From Ruminococcaceae bacterium UBA7135 (GTDB lineage: Bacteria > Bacillota > Clostridia > Oscillospirales > Ruminococcaceae), in the NCBI GenBank assembly GCA_002492075.1, contig DKXD01000098.1, positions 1 to 10,663 of the forward strand: a DNA stretch of 10,663 bases, in the 5' to 3' direction. Shown one piece after another: positions 1 through 5,769 of the stretch (the first letter of the stretch is position 1; each line of letters opens with the position of its first letter). Both the position numbers and the translations under genes were made by a program. The notes under the pieces are model-generated. The model saw nothing but the letters and a program-made list of their open reading frames with translations, was not told where the DNA came from and searched no databases.

Positions 1-1
1 T

Positions 2-487
2 GGCAGGGATTTTGCTCCCTTATCTGAAAAAGGAAAAAAACAAGCAGAAATAACGGCAAAAGATACTCGTCTTAAAAATGCAGAACTTATTGTGTCTTCT
101 CCATATACAAGAGCATTGCAGACGGCTCAGATTATTTCACGAGAAACAGGAATACAAGTTGAAGTTGATATTGATTTACATGAGTGGATACCTGATGAGA
201 ACAATCAGTATGAAACATCTGAAGAAAGTTTTGCATTTGCCAGAGAATTTACTAAATTTAGCGGTGAGTATCCACCGGGTGAAAAATTCAGATGGGAATC
301 GCTTAGCCATATGCGAAAAAGAATGATACGTGTAGCAGATAAATATTCAGATTGCGATAAGGTTGTTTTGGTTGGTCATGGGATGGTTTTCAGGTGCTTA
401 ACATATATTGAAAAAATGAATCCTGCTGAAATAATTGAGTGTACCTATCAGAAAGGACAGGCAAAGTGCGAATATTCATTCACATAA
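2..487 (+). CDS. Histidine phosphatase family protein, 3' part only
   Basis: The reading frame is open from the window edge and its start lies upstream; 161 residues are visible. It belongs to the histidine phosphatase (phosphoglycerate mutase-like) superfamily, which removes phosphate from small molecules or proteins through a phosphohistidine. Visible landmarks are LSEKGKKQAE near the left edge, the SSPYTRALQTAQ block whose Arg lines the phosphate pocket, an acidic LHEW segment (candidate acid/base Glu), and LVGHGMVFR carrying the second catalytic His. The first catalytic block (RHG) would lie upstream of the window and cannot be checked. Substrate cannot be predicted. The gene looks clearly more AT-rich, with more A/T-ending codons, than the metabolic genes downstream, which may mean different ancestry. 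No terminator is visible between its stop and the tRNA. Confidence 0.85.
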   Translation, partial: GRDFAPLSEKGKKQAEITAKDTRLKNAELIVSSPYTRALQTAQIISRETGIQVEVDIDLHEWIPDENNQYETSEESFAFAREFTKFSGEYPPGEKFRWESLSHMRKRMIRVADKYSDCDKVVLVGHGMVFRCLTYIEKMNPAEIIECTYQKGQAKCEYSFT

Positions 488-547
488 AGATGTAGTATAA
501 ATACCAGTTTATCATTAGAAAGATAAAATAGACGAAAAATTTAATAT

Positions 548-632
548 GCACCTGTGGCGAAATTGGCATACGCGATAGATTTAGGTTCTATTGCCGCAAG
601 GCGTGCAGGTTCGACCCCTGTCAGGTGCACCA
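548..632 (+). tRNA. tRNA-Leu, anticodon UAG
   Basis: A complete class II tRNA can be folded by hand. The seven-base acceptor stem GCACCTG (548-554) pairs with CAGGTGC (622-628), followed by discriminator A and an encoded CCA (630-632). The anticodon stem 575-579/587-591 closes a seven-base loop with the anticodon TAG at 582-584. The long variable arm (GCC-GCAA-GGC, 593-602) is typical of leucine tRNAs, and the T arm (605-609/617-621) has a TTCGACC loop. It reads CUA and probably other CUN leucine codons. It stands alone, between the phosphatase gene and a hairpin. Confidence 0.96.
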
Positions 633-639
633 CAAGTAA

Positions 640-672
640 GACAAGTTTCTCTGCCATGCAGGGAAGCTTGTT
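640..672 (+). other. Near-perfect hairpin just after tRNA-Leu
   Basis: Positions 641-654 pair with 658-671 over 14 base pairs, two of them G-U wobbles, around the three-base loop CAT; 640/672 can add one more wobble pair. It begins eight bases after the tRNA CCA end. It is not followed by a T run, so it is not a textbook intrinsic terminator. It could act as a tRNA 3' processing or transcript-end structure, or be the remnant of a mobile element end. The wobble pairs fit an RNA structure better than a DNA palindrome. Confidence 0.6.
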
Positions 673-680
673 GTATGCAA

Positions 681-704
681 GGAGGTATTATTATGATTTT
701 TTAA
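681..704 (+). other. Strong ribosome binding site before a three-codon stub ORF
   Basis: A full Shine-Dalgarno (AAGGAGGT at 679-686) is correctly spaced before ATG at 693, but the frame is only Met-Ile-Phe and then TAA (702-704). It is either the remnant of a gene whose body was lost or a minimal leader peptide ahead of the DUF2441-like gene 82 bases downstream. Nothing shows which. Confidence 0.3.
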
Positions 705-786
705 GAATTTATATTTGAATATGCTCTGACTAAGATAATAAAGCAAATCTCGGTATTTTCATTTTTTTACAATATTAGGAGGATTT

Positions 787-1332
787 ATGTTTTTTTATCA
801 CGTTGTATCTGATGTTCCCAAGCAAGTCGGACAGCGCTTTGTGTTGGATGAAAAACACCCTAACGGCGTATACGAGCGCGTGCATGCACAGATGAACATA
901 GTTGAAGATATATACAATAACCCCGAAAAGTATGAAGGGACGCAATTGAGCCATGAGGTCGATGTTGCTCTTCGTGAGCTAGCGCTGGAAAAGGTCAGAA
1001 AGGAAAAGTATCCGCATTATCCTTCACGCATGGCTGCATTGTATGTCTCCAAGACGTATGAGGAAGCGGAACGTTGGGGCGAATATTTTGCCCGTATCGG
1101 GCGTCCTACTTATTGTGTAGCAAAGATAAAGGTCAACGGTAATTGTTATTGCGGAGATGCTTACAAGTGCTTTGACGGGACGATCTCCGAGGAGGAAAAT
1201 CTTCGAATGGCAGAGATCTATTGGTTAAACGGTCCCAATGAGGACGGTCACGAACCGATAACCGAAGTGCTTGCAGACGGGGAAATAGAAGTCGTTGAGA
1301 TATTAAAAGAAATAAACGCGAACATCAAATAA
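787..1332 (+). CDS. DUF2441-like protein, possible ADP-ribosyltransferase fold
   Basis: A 181-residue soluble protein with no signal peptide or membrane segment. The start is fixed by AGGAGG at 777-782 just before ATG. The overall pattern (FYHVV at 2-6, YPSRMAALYVS at 78-88, EPITEVLADGEIEVVEI at 156-172) is what I associate with the DUF2441 family, whose function is unknown to me. The order of an N-terminal His (H5), a central YVSKTYEEA segment (86-94) and a late Glu before a V/I-rich strand (E160) resembles the H-Y-E arrangement of ADP-ribosyltransferase-like families. That link is inference from motif order only. Three Cys at 110, 120 and 122 and another at 128 are present without a clear zinc-finger spacing. 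It appears to be a single-gene unit, with a promoter and terminator downstream that seem separate. Confidence 0.65.
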   Translation: MFFYHVVSDVPKQVGQRFVLDEKHPNGVYERVHAQMNIVEDIYNNPEKYEGTQLSHEVDVALRELALEKVRKEKYPHYPSRMAALYVSKTYEEAERWGEYFARIGRPTYCVAKIKVNGNCYCGDAYKCFDGTISEEENLRMAEIYWLNGPNEDGHEPITEVLADGEIEVVEILKEINANIK

Positions 1333-1370
1333 GAATAATTCATAAGCTCAGGTTGCGTTTTAACCGTTTT

Positions 1371-1398
1371 TTGAAATCTGACGCAAAAACGTTATAAT
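1371..1398 (+). promoter_or_regulatory. Sigma-A promoter directly upstream of a terminator
   Basis: TTGAAA (1371-1376), a 16-base spacer and a perfect TATAAT (1393-1398) make a strong vegetative promoter. Transcription would start near 1405 and meet the intrinsic terminator at 1431-1477. An inverted repeat CATTGA/TCAATG (1402-1407/1417-1422) straddles the expected start point and could be an operator or a 5' hairpin. Confidence 0.55.
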
Positions 1399-1404
1399 TC
1401 ACAT

Positions 1405-1477
1405 TGAAAAATTTTATCAATGAATAGCACAAACCGCTCAATAAACCGCAAATGGTTTTGTTGAGCGGTTTTTTCTT
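1405..1477 (+). ncRNA. Candidate short RNA of about 70 nt
   Basis: Promoter 1371-1398 followed at once by terminator 1431-1477 would yield a transcript of about 70 nt containing little except the terminator hairpin. No ORF with a ribosome binding site lies inside it. It may be a small RNA, or the terminator may simply end the DUF2441 gene while the promoter is fortuitous or reads through. Confidence 0.3.
1431..1477 (+). terminator. Rho-independent terminator
   Basis: AACCGCTCAA (1432-1441) pairs perfectly with TTGAGCGGTT (1461-1470). The stem continues inside with AAACC/GGTTT around a GCAAAT loop, and a T-rich tract (1469-1477) follows. It ends transcription from the DUF2441-like gene and from the promoter at 1371. 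Confidence 0.9.
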
Positions 1478-1865
1478 TACCCATTCCTTGATGATCTGTT
1501 CGTCTTTTCGCTATCAGAATGGCTTTGCAGTCGCCGCATCTTATCAGCCCCAAGTAGCGGTATCTGCCCGCGGCTCGCCTTCGACGAACCGCGGATGCTC
1601 ATTGTTTGCATTGTTTCCCCCCTTGCGGACTTCGTCCGCAATTTCGCTTCGCGAAACCCGCAAAAACAACGCGGGGTTGCTCATCTCTCCTTGCGTGGAT
1701 TTTTCCGTATTTGCTTGCCCTTTTTTTCGACAAATTACGGCTTTTTCCGCAGAATGGTCGTTTCTCTTCCCAAACGGCATTGCCGAAAAGACTGTATAAA
1801 GGCACTTTGTAAATAATCACCAAAATCCAATGAAAATTTTTTATACCCGATATGTTGATTTAAAC
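1478..1865. repeat. Gene-free, hairpin-rich intergenic element
   Basis: This stretch has no ORF with a credible ribosome binding site or recognisable protein. It contains successive GC-rich inverted repeats: CCGCGG 1568-1573/1589-1594; TTGCGGAC 1623-1630/1634-1641 with loop TTC; TTTCGC 1642-1647/1651-1656 with loop TTC, touching the previous one; and an imperfect stem 1656-1661/1671-1677. Shorter ones occur near 1739-1750 and 1776-1788. Several loops contain TTC. The density of hairpins and higher GC than the AT-rich flanks suggest a dispersed intergenic repeat or a decayed element rather than a gene. Positions after about 1800 are AT-rich promoter-proximal DNA. Confidence 0.45.
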
Positions 1866-1894
1866 TTGATTTATTTTAGTCGATATAGTATAAT
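1866..1894 (+). promoter_or_regulatory. Promoter of the PocR chemoreceptor/FucO operon
   Basis: TTGATT (1866-1871), a 17-base spacer and a perfect TATAAT (1889-1894) lie 39 bases before the start codon. The leader is short (about 30 bases), leaving little room for an RNA switch. Confidence 0.75.
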
Positions 1895-1933
1895 AAAGTT
1901 ATAAACAAGAAATTAACTGCAAGGAGATCATAT

Positions 1934-2950
1934 ATGGATATAAAAAACTTGACATTGCTTGATGTTATAGACGTCAGAACATTGCAGGCGCTTCAGGATT
2001 CTTTTGCGGACGCCACGGGCATGGCTGCGCTTGCTACAGATGCCACCGGCTCGGTAACACATTTGAGCAACCCTACCGAGTTCTGCATGGATCTTACCCG
2101 CAGATCGCCCAAAGGCTGTGAACGCTGCAACAAGTGCGACCTTCAGGGCGGCGAGGCGTCGTCGCTCACGGGAAAACCGTCCGTGTATTTTTGCCATGGC
2201 GGTCTGGTCGATTTTGCCGCGCCCATAATCGTAAACGGGCAGCACATTGGCTCTCTTATCGGAGGTCAGGTGCTGACGGAGGAGCCGGACGATGACAAAT
2301 TCCGCAGAATAGCCGCCGAGATCGGAGTAGACCCCGAGCGTTATGTCAGAGCGGTACATAAAGTTCCGATAGTTCCGAAAAAGCAGATAGACGCTTCGGC
2401 AAATCTGCTTTACCAAATGGCGAACGCGCTTTCCGATGTGGGATATCAGCGCGCTCTCGCGCAAAGCAAGTCCGAGAGTCAAGAAGCTATCGTTTCGGAG
2501 ATACAAGAGCGTTTTACGGAGATAAATACACAGACCGAAGAATCCGTGGCGGCGATCAGAGAATTGGGCGAGAATTTCAATGCGATAAAGAAAGCCGTTG
2601 CCGCTTCCGCAAAGGCGGTAGAGAGCACAGACAGCATAATCAAGACTATCGAGAATGCCTCCACGCAGCTCACGCTTATCGGCTTTAACGCGTCTATTGA
2701 AGCTAAAAGAGCGGGCGCGGCAGGGCAGGGCTTCAACGTTATCGCACAGGAGGTTCGCGTCCTTTCCGACAAGAATACAAAGCAGACCGGAGAGATTGAA
2801 AAAACTCTTTACGGGATCAGAAAAGCAATGACGGACATCAACGAGCAGATTAACGGTGTTAATTCCGCGATAGAGCAAAACAGCGCTGTTATCGAAAAGC
2901 TGCGCGAGATGCTGGCGGACGCAAGCGCGCTGATCTCTGAGATCAAGTAA
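1934..2950 (+). CDS. Soluble chemoreceptor with PocR ligand-binding domain
   Basis: A 338-residue cytoplasmic protein with no membrane segment; AAGGAG at 1921-1926 sets the start. Residues ~8-170 match the PocR sensory domain, named after the propanediol-utilisation regulator: a Cys cluster C62/C65/C68 (GCERCNKCD) and C87, then YFCHGGLVDFAAPI and GQHIGSLIGGQVL. Residues ~180-338 form a long coiled coil with the methyl-accepting signalling tip at about 249-285. The tip reads LIGFNASIEAKRAG where typical receptors read LLALNAAIEAARAG, so it is recognisable but altered. Receptors of this kind pass ligand binding to CheA/CheW, which are not in the window. It is followed after 53 bases, without a terminator, by a propanediol oxidoreductase. 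This makes 1,2-propanediol or a related C3 compound a likely ligand (inference). It could also steer transcription or another partner rather than motility. Confidence 0.9.
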   Translation: MDIKNLTLLDVIDVRTLQALQDSFADATGMAALATDATGSVTHLSNPTEFCMDLTRRSPKGCERCNKCDLQGGEASSLTGKPSVYFCHGGLVDFAAPIIVNGQHIGSLIGGQVLTEEPDDDKFRRIAAEIGVDPERYVRAVHKVPIVPKKQIDASANLLYQMANALSDVGYQRALAQSKSESQEAIVSEIQERFTEINTQTEESVAAIRELGENFNAIKKAVAASAKAVESTDSIIKTIENASTQLTLIGFNASIEAKRAGAAGQGFNVIAQEVRVLSDKNTKQTGEIEKTLYGIRKAMTDINEQINGVNSAIEQNSAVIEKLREMLADASALISEIK

Positions 2951-3003
2951 GAATATTCTGTTTTTTAACGGATATTATATTTATTAAGAAAGGAATGTTT
3001 ACA

Positions 3004-4149
3004 ATGAATCGTTTTATTCTCAATGAGACCTCGTATCATGGAAAGGGAGCTTTGGCGGCTATTCCGGACGAAGTAAAGGGCAGAGGATTTAAGAAAGCGC
3101 TGGTATGCTCCGACCCCGACCTTATCAAATTCGGAGTTTCCGCAAAGGTTACGGATATCCTCGATAAAGAGGGTTTGGCATACACCGTTTTTTCGCAGAT
3201 AAAGCCCAATCCCACCATTGCGGACGTTCAGGCGGGCGTTGCCGCGTTTAAAGAAAGCGGAGCGGATTACATCATCGCTATAGGCGGCGGCTCGTCCATT
3301 GATACGGCAAAGGCTGTCGGTATCATTATCAACAATCCCGAATTTGCAGACGTTAGAAGTCTTGAGGGCGTTGCGCCCACCAAAAAGGCTTCCGTACCGA
3401 TAATCGCCGTTCCCACGACTGCGGGCACGGCTGCTGAGGTAACGATAAACTATGTTATCACCGATACCGAAAAGAACCGTAAAATGGTTTGCGTAGACCC
3501 GCACGATATTCCTATAATTGCGGTAGTCGATCCCGATATGATGAGTACGATGCCCAAGAGCCTCACGGCGGCGACGGGTATGGACGCGCTCACTCACGCG
3601 ATAGAGGGATATATCACCAAGGGTGCGTGGACGCTTTCGGATATGTTCCACCTTAAAGCGATAGAGATAATCTCGAATTCTCTGCGCGGCGCTGTAAACA
3701 ACGAGCCCGAGGGACGCGAGGGAATGGCGTTGGGTCAGTACGTTGCGGGAATGGGCTTTTCCAATGTCGGACTTGGCATAGTACACTCCATGGCGCACCC
3801 TCTCGGAGCGCTGTATGATACGCCGCATGGCATTGCAAACGCTATTATCCTGCCTACAGTCATGGAGTATAACGCTCCGGAAACGGGCGAGAAGTACCGC
3901 GATATTGCAAAGGCTATGGGCGTTAAAGGCACGGAGAATATGTCTCAGGAGGAATACAGAAAAGCGGCTGTTGACGCTGTAAAGCAGCTTTCCAAGGACG
4001 TTGGTATTCCCGATAACCTTAAAGACATCGTAAAGCCCGAGGATATTCCGTTCCTCGTGCAGTCCGCGTTTGACGACGCGTGCCGTCCCGGCAACCCGAG
4101 AGACACATCCGTTGAGGAGATCACCGAGCTTTATAAGAAGCTTCTGTAA
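3004..4149 (+). CDS. fucO: Lactaldehyde reductase / 1,2-propanediol oxidoreductase (iron-dependent ADH)
   Basis: A 381-residue iron-dependent alcohol dehydrogenase that, as recalled, is collinear with and closely similar to E. coli FucO over its whole length. It interconverts lactaldehyde and 1,2-propanediol with NADH in fermentative L-fucose/L-rhamnose breakdown. Visible features are the nucleotide-binding IGGGSSID (93-100), the PTTAGTAAEVT block (137-147), and iron ligands D194, H198, H261 and H275, at a constant offset of two from the E. coli ligands. An in-frame ATG at 2995 is rejected because it abuts the ribosome binding site AAAGGA (2989-2994), while ATG 3004 has proper spacing and gives the family N-terminus MNRFILNE. 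It is probably co-transcribed with the PocR chemoreceptor upstream. Related 1,3-propanediol or butanol dehydrogenases are alternatives, but the match to FucO is closer. Confidence 0.92.
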   Translation: MNRFILNETSYHGKGALAAIPDEVKGRGFKKALVCSDPDLIKFGVSAKVTDILDKEGLAYTVFSQIKPNPTIADVQAGVAAFKESGADYIIAIGGGSSIDTAKAVGIIINNPEFADVRSLEGVAPTKKASVPIIAVPTTAGTAAEVTINYVITDTEKNRKMVCVDPHDIPIIAVVDPDMMSTMPKSLTAATGMDALTHAIEGYITKGAWTLSDMFHLKAIEIISNSLRGAVNNEPEGREGMALGQYVAGMGFSNVGLGIVHSMAHPLGALYDTPHGIANAIILPTVMEYNAPETGEKYRDIAKAMGVKGTENMSQEEYRKAAVDAVKQLSKDVGIPDNLKDIVKPEDIPFLVQSAFDDACRPGNPRDTSVEEITELYKKLL

Positions 4150-4156
4150 ATAGTTT

Positions 4157-4186
4157 ATGCCCGCCCGGAAAGGCGGGCATTTTGTT
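4157..4186 (+). terminator. Rho-independent terminator after fucO-like gene
   Basis: A perfect nine-base stem ATGCCCGCC (4157-4165) / GGCGGGCAT (4172-4180) encloses a six-base loop and is followed by TTTTGTT. It starts seven bases after the stop codon and closes the receptor/FucO operon. Confidence 0.95.
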
Positions 4187-4228
4187 GCGTCGTAAACCGT
4201 TTTGTATATATTAAAATCTCTTTTTTAC

Positions 4229-4257
4229 TTGCCGAAAATCGTATCATATAGTATAAT
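4229..4257 (+). promoter_or_regulatory. Promoter of the phosphofructokinase gene
   Basis: A perfect TATAAT (4252-4257) sits 17 bases after a weak -35 candidate TTGCCG (4229-4234). It lies between the preceding terminator and the gene, 49 bases before the start codon. Confidence 0.6.
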
Positions 4258-4306
4258 ACGATTAAAGAAGACTTTTTGATTTGACTGTTTTTTAGGAGGA
4301 ATAGCT

Positions 4307-5533
4307 ATGGGAGCGGGCAATGTTATTGTAGGACAATCGGGCGGACCAACTTCTGTTATCAACTCCAGTCTTGTGGGCGTTTTCAAGACTGCAAGAGACG
4401 CGGGATGTCCTCATGTATACGGCATGAGGAATGGTATTGAGGGACTTTTGCAGGAGCGTTGGGTCGATATGTCTATGTATGTGAGAAACGATCTGGATAT
4501 CGAATTGCTCAAGCGCACACCTTCGTCGTTTTTGGGGACCTGCCGTTTCAAGCTCCCCGACTATACCAAGGACGAGGATACCTACAAAAAGATATTCGCT
4601 GTCTTAAAGAAGCTTGATATCAAGCATTTCTTCTACATAGGCGGCAACGATTCCATGGACACCATAGATAAGCTGTCAAAGTACGCCGCCTTTATCAACA
4701 GTGATATTACATTTATCGGCATCCCCAAAACGATCGATAACGACCTCGCCATGACCGATCATACGCCCGGTTATGGAAGCGCTGCTAAGTACATCGCGTC
4801 CGCGATGAAGGAAATAATCCGCGACGCGAACACCTACCCGACCGAGAGCATAAATATCGTTGAGATAATGGGGCGTGACGCCGGATGGCTCACCTGTGCG
4901 GCAACGCTTTCTCGCTCGGAGGATTGCGCGGGTCCCGACCTCATCTCACTTCCCGAAACGGTTTTCGATTACGATACTTTCATCAAGCAGATAAACGAGG
5001 CACGTTCACGCAAAAAAGTGATCACCATAGCGGTCTCCGAGGGTATCAAAACGGCGGACGGCAAGTATGTCTGCGAAGCCAACAAGCGCTCTATGAGCGA
5101 GGACGCGTTCGGTCATAAGACTCTTGGCGGTACGGCACTCTATCTTGCGGATTTCCTTGGAGCGGAGCTTGGCATAAAGTCAAGAGGCATCGTGTTCTCA
5201 ACGTTGCAGCGCTGCGCTTCTCACATCGTTTCCCGCAGAGATATAACCGAGGCGTTTACGGCGGGCGCTGACGGCGTTCAGCTTGCGCTTAGCGGAGAAA
5301 CAGGCAAAATGATCATCTTTGACAGGATCTCAAATAATCCTTATCAGCTGAAAACATCATCTTGCCCTGCTTCTGCAGTAGCGAACGTTGAGAAAAAGGT
5401 TCCTTTGGAGTGGCTCGTGAACAACGGCTCTTATGTGACGAATGATTTCTTTGAGTACGCAAGACCGCTCATTATCGGCGAGCTTTCTCCGTTTATGGTT
5501 GATGGTCTTCCCAGACATTTGTTTATTGATTGA
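4307..5533 (+). CDS. pfp: PPi-type 6-phosphofructokinase
   Basis: A 408-residue phosphofructokinase that phosphorylates fructose 6-phosphate to fructose 1,6-bisphosphate in glycolysis. The start has AGGAGG at 4293-4298. Group A landmarks are VGQSGGPTSVIN (8-19) at the phosphate-binding end, IGGNDSMDT (111-119), PKTIDND (140-146, catalytic Asp pair) and MGRDAGW (188-194). Asp at 115 in place of the small Gly of ATP enzymes, and Lys in PKTIDND, are established marks of pyrophosphate specificity. The Asn at 114, where GGDD is the more usual PPi form, belongs to a GGND variant. This predicts a PPi-using, near-equilibrium and probably reversible enzyme without classical allosteric control. ATP use cannot be excluded from sequence. 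It is a single-gene unit with its own promoter and terminator. Confidence 0.9.
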   Translation: MGAGNVIVGQSGGPTSVINSSLVGVFKTARDAGCPHVYGMRNGIEGLLQERWVDMSMYVRNDLDIELLKRTPSSFLGTCRFKLPDYTKDEDTYKKIFAVLKKLDIKHFFYIGGNDSMDTIDKLSKYAAFINSDITFIGIPKTIDNDLAMTDHTPGYGSAAKYIASAMKEIIRDANTYPTESINIVEIMGRDAGWLTCAATLSRSEDCAGPDLISLPETVFDYDTFIKQINEARSRKKVITIAVSEGIKTADGKYVCEANKRSMSEDAFGHKTLGGTALYLADFLGAELGIKSRGIVFSTLQRCASHIVSRRDITEAFTAGADGVQLALSGETGKMIIFDRISNNPYQLKTSSCPASAVANVEKKVPLEWLVNNGSYVTNDFFEYARPLIIGELSPFMVDGLPRHLFID

Positions 5534-5558
5534 CGGATCGCAAATATACAGACACACG

Positions 5559-5586
5559 CTCCCCACTGTTCGGCGGGGAGTTTTTG
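5559..5586 (+). terminator. Rho-independent terminator after phosphofructokinase
   Basis: CTCCCC (5559-5564) pairs with GGGGAG (5575-5580) around a ten-base loop and is followed by TTTTT (5581-5585). It lies 25 bases after the stop codon. Confidence 0.85.
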
Positions 5587-5656
5587 TTGTTTAGGCGGCG
5601 GGTTTATTCACTCATAACGCTCTGTTTGGAATAAGTTTTGCTTGATAATTATGTGC

Positions 5657-5686
5657 TTGACTTCCTATGCATACTTATGGTATAAT
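5657..5686 (+). promoter_or_regulatory. Strong extended -10 promoter of the kinase operon
   Basis: TTGACT (5657-5662), an 18-base spacer and a perfect TATAAT (5681-5686) preceded by TGG (5678-5680, extended -10). The transcript would carry a leader of about 75 bases before the start codon at 5770; no convincing structure was seen in it. Confidence 0.8.
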
Positions 5687-5769
5687 AGGTGTACAATGTT
5701 GATTTATGCGTTTTTGCGGAACGTTTGGCGTATTGTGATATGCAGCTTCAGGTCGCGGAGGTATTCTGA

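Noticed and set aside
78..326. An 82-codon ORF overlapping the histidine phosphatase in another frame
   Set aside because: It overlaps a clear family member with recognisable catalytic motifs, lacks a good ribosome binding site and shows no recognisable protein.
1452..1823. Several overlapping ORFs on both strands in the hairpin-rich region
   Set aside because: They begin without ribosome binding sites, run through the terminator and palindromes, and their translations look like inverted-repeat artefacts rich in Arg, Phe and Cys.
1928..2878. Long minus-strand ORF (316 codons) opposite the chemoreceptor
   Set aside because: It is an antisense shadow of a strongly supported gene; the composition is Arg/Leu/Cys-rich and no domain is recognisable.
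2931..2946. Small palindrome at the end of the chemoreceptor gene (TGATCTC/GAGATCA)
   Set aside because: It has a one-base loop, lies inside the coding sequence and has no T tract, so it is not a terminator.
2995..3003. Alternative start for the fucO-like gene three codons upstream
   Set aside because: The ATG touches the AAAGGA ribosome binding site, leaving no spacer; ATG 3004 matches the family N-terminus.
2965..3828. Minus-strand ORF (287 codons) opposite the fucO-like gene
   Set aside because: It is antisense to a gene with intact metal ligands and family-wide similarity; its Arg/Tyr-rich composition is typical of a shadow frame.
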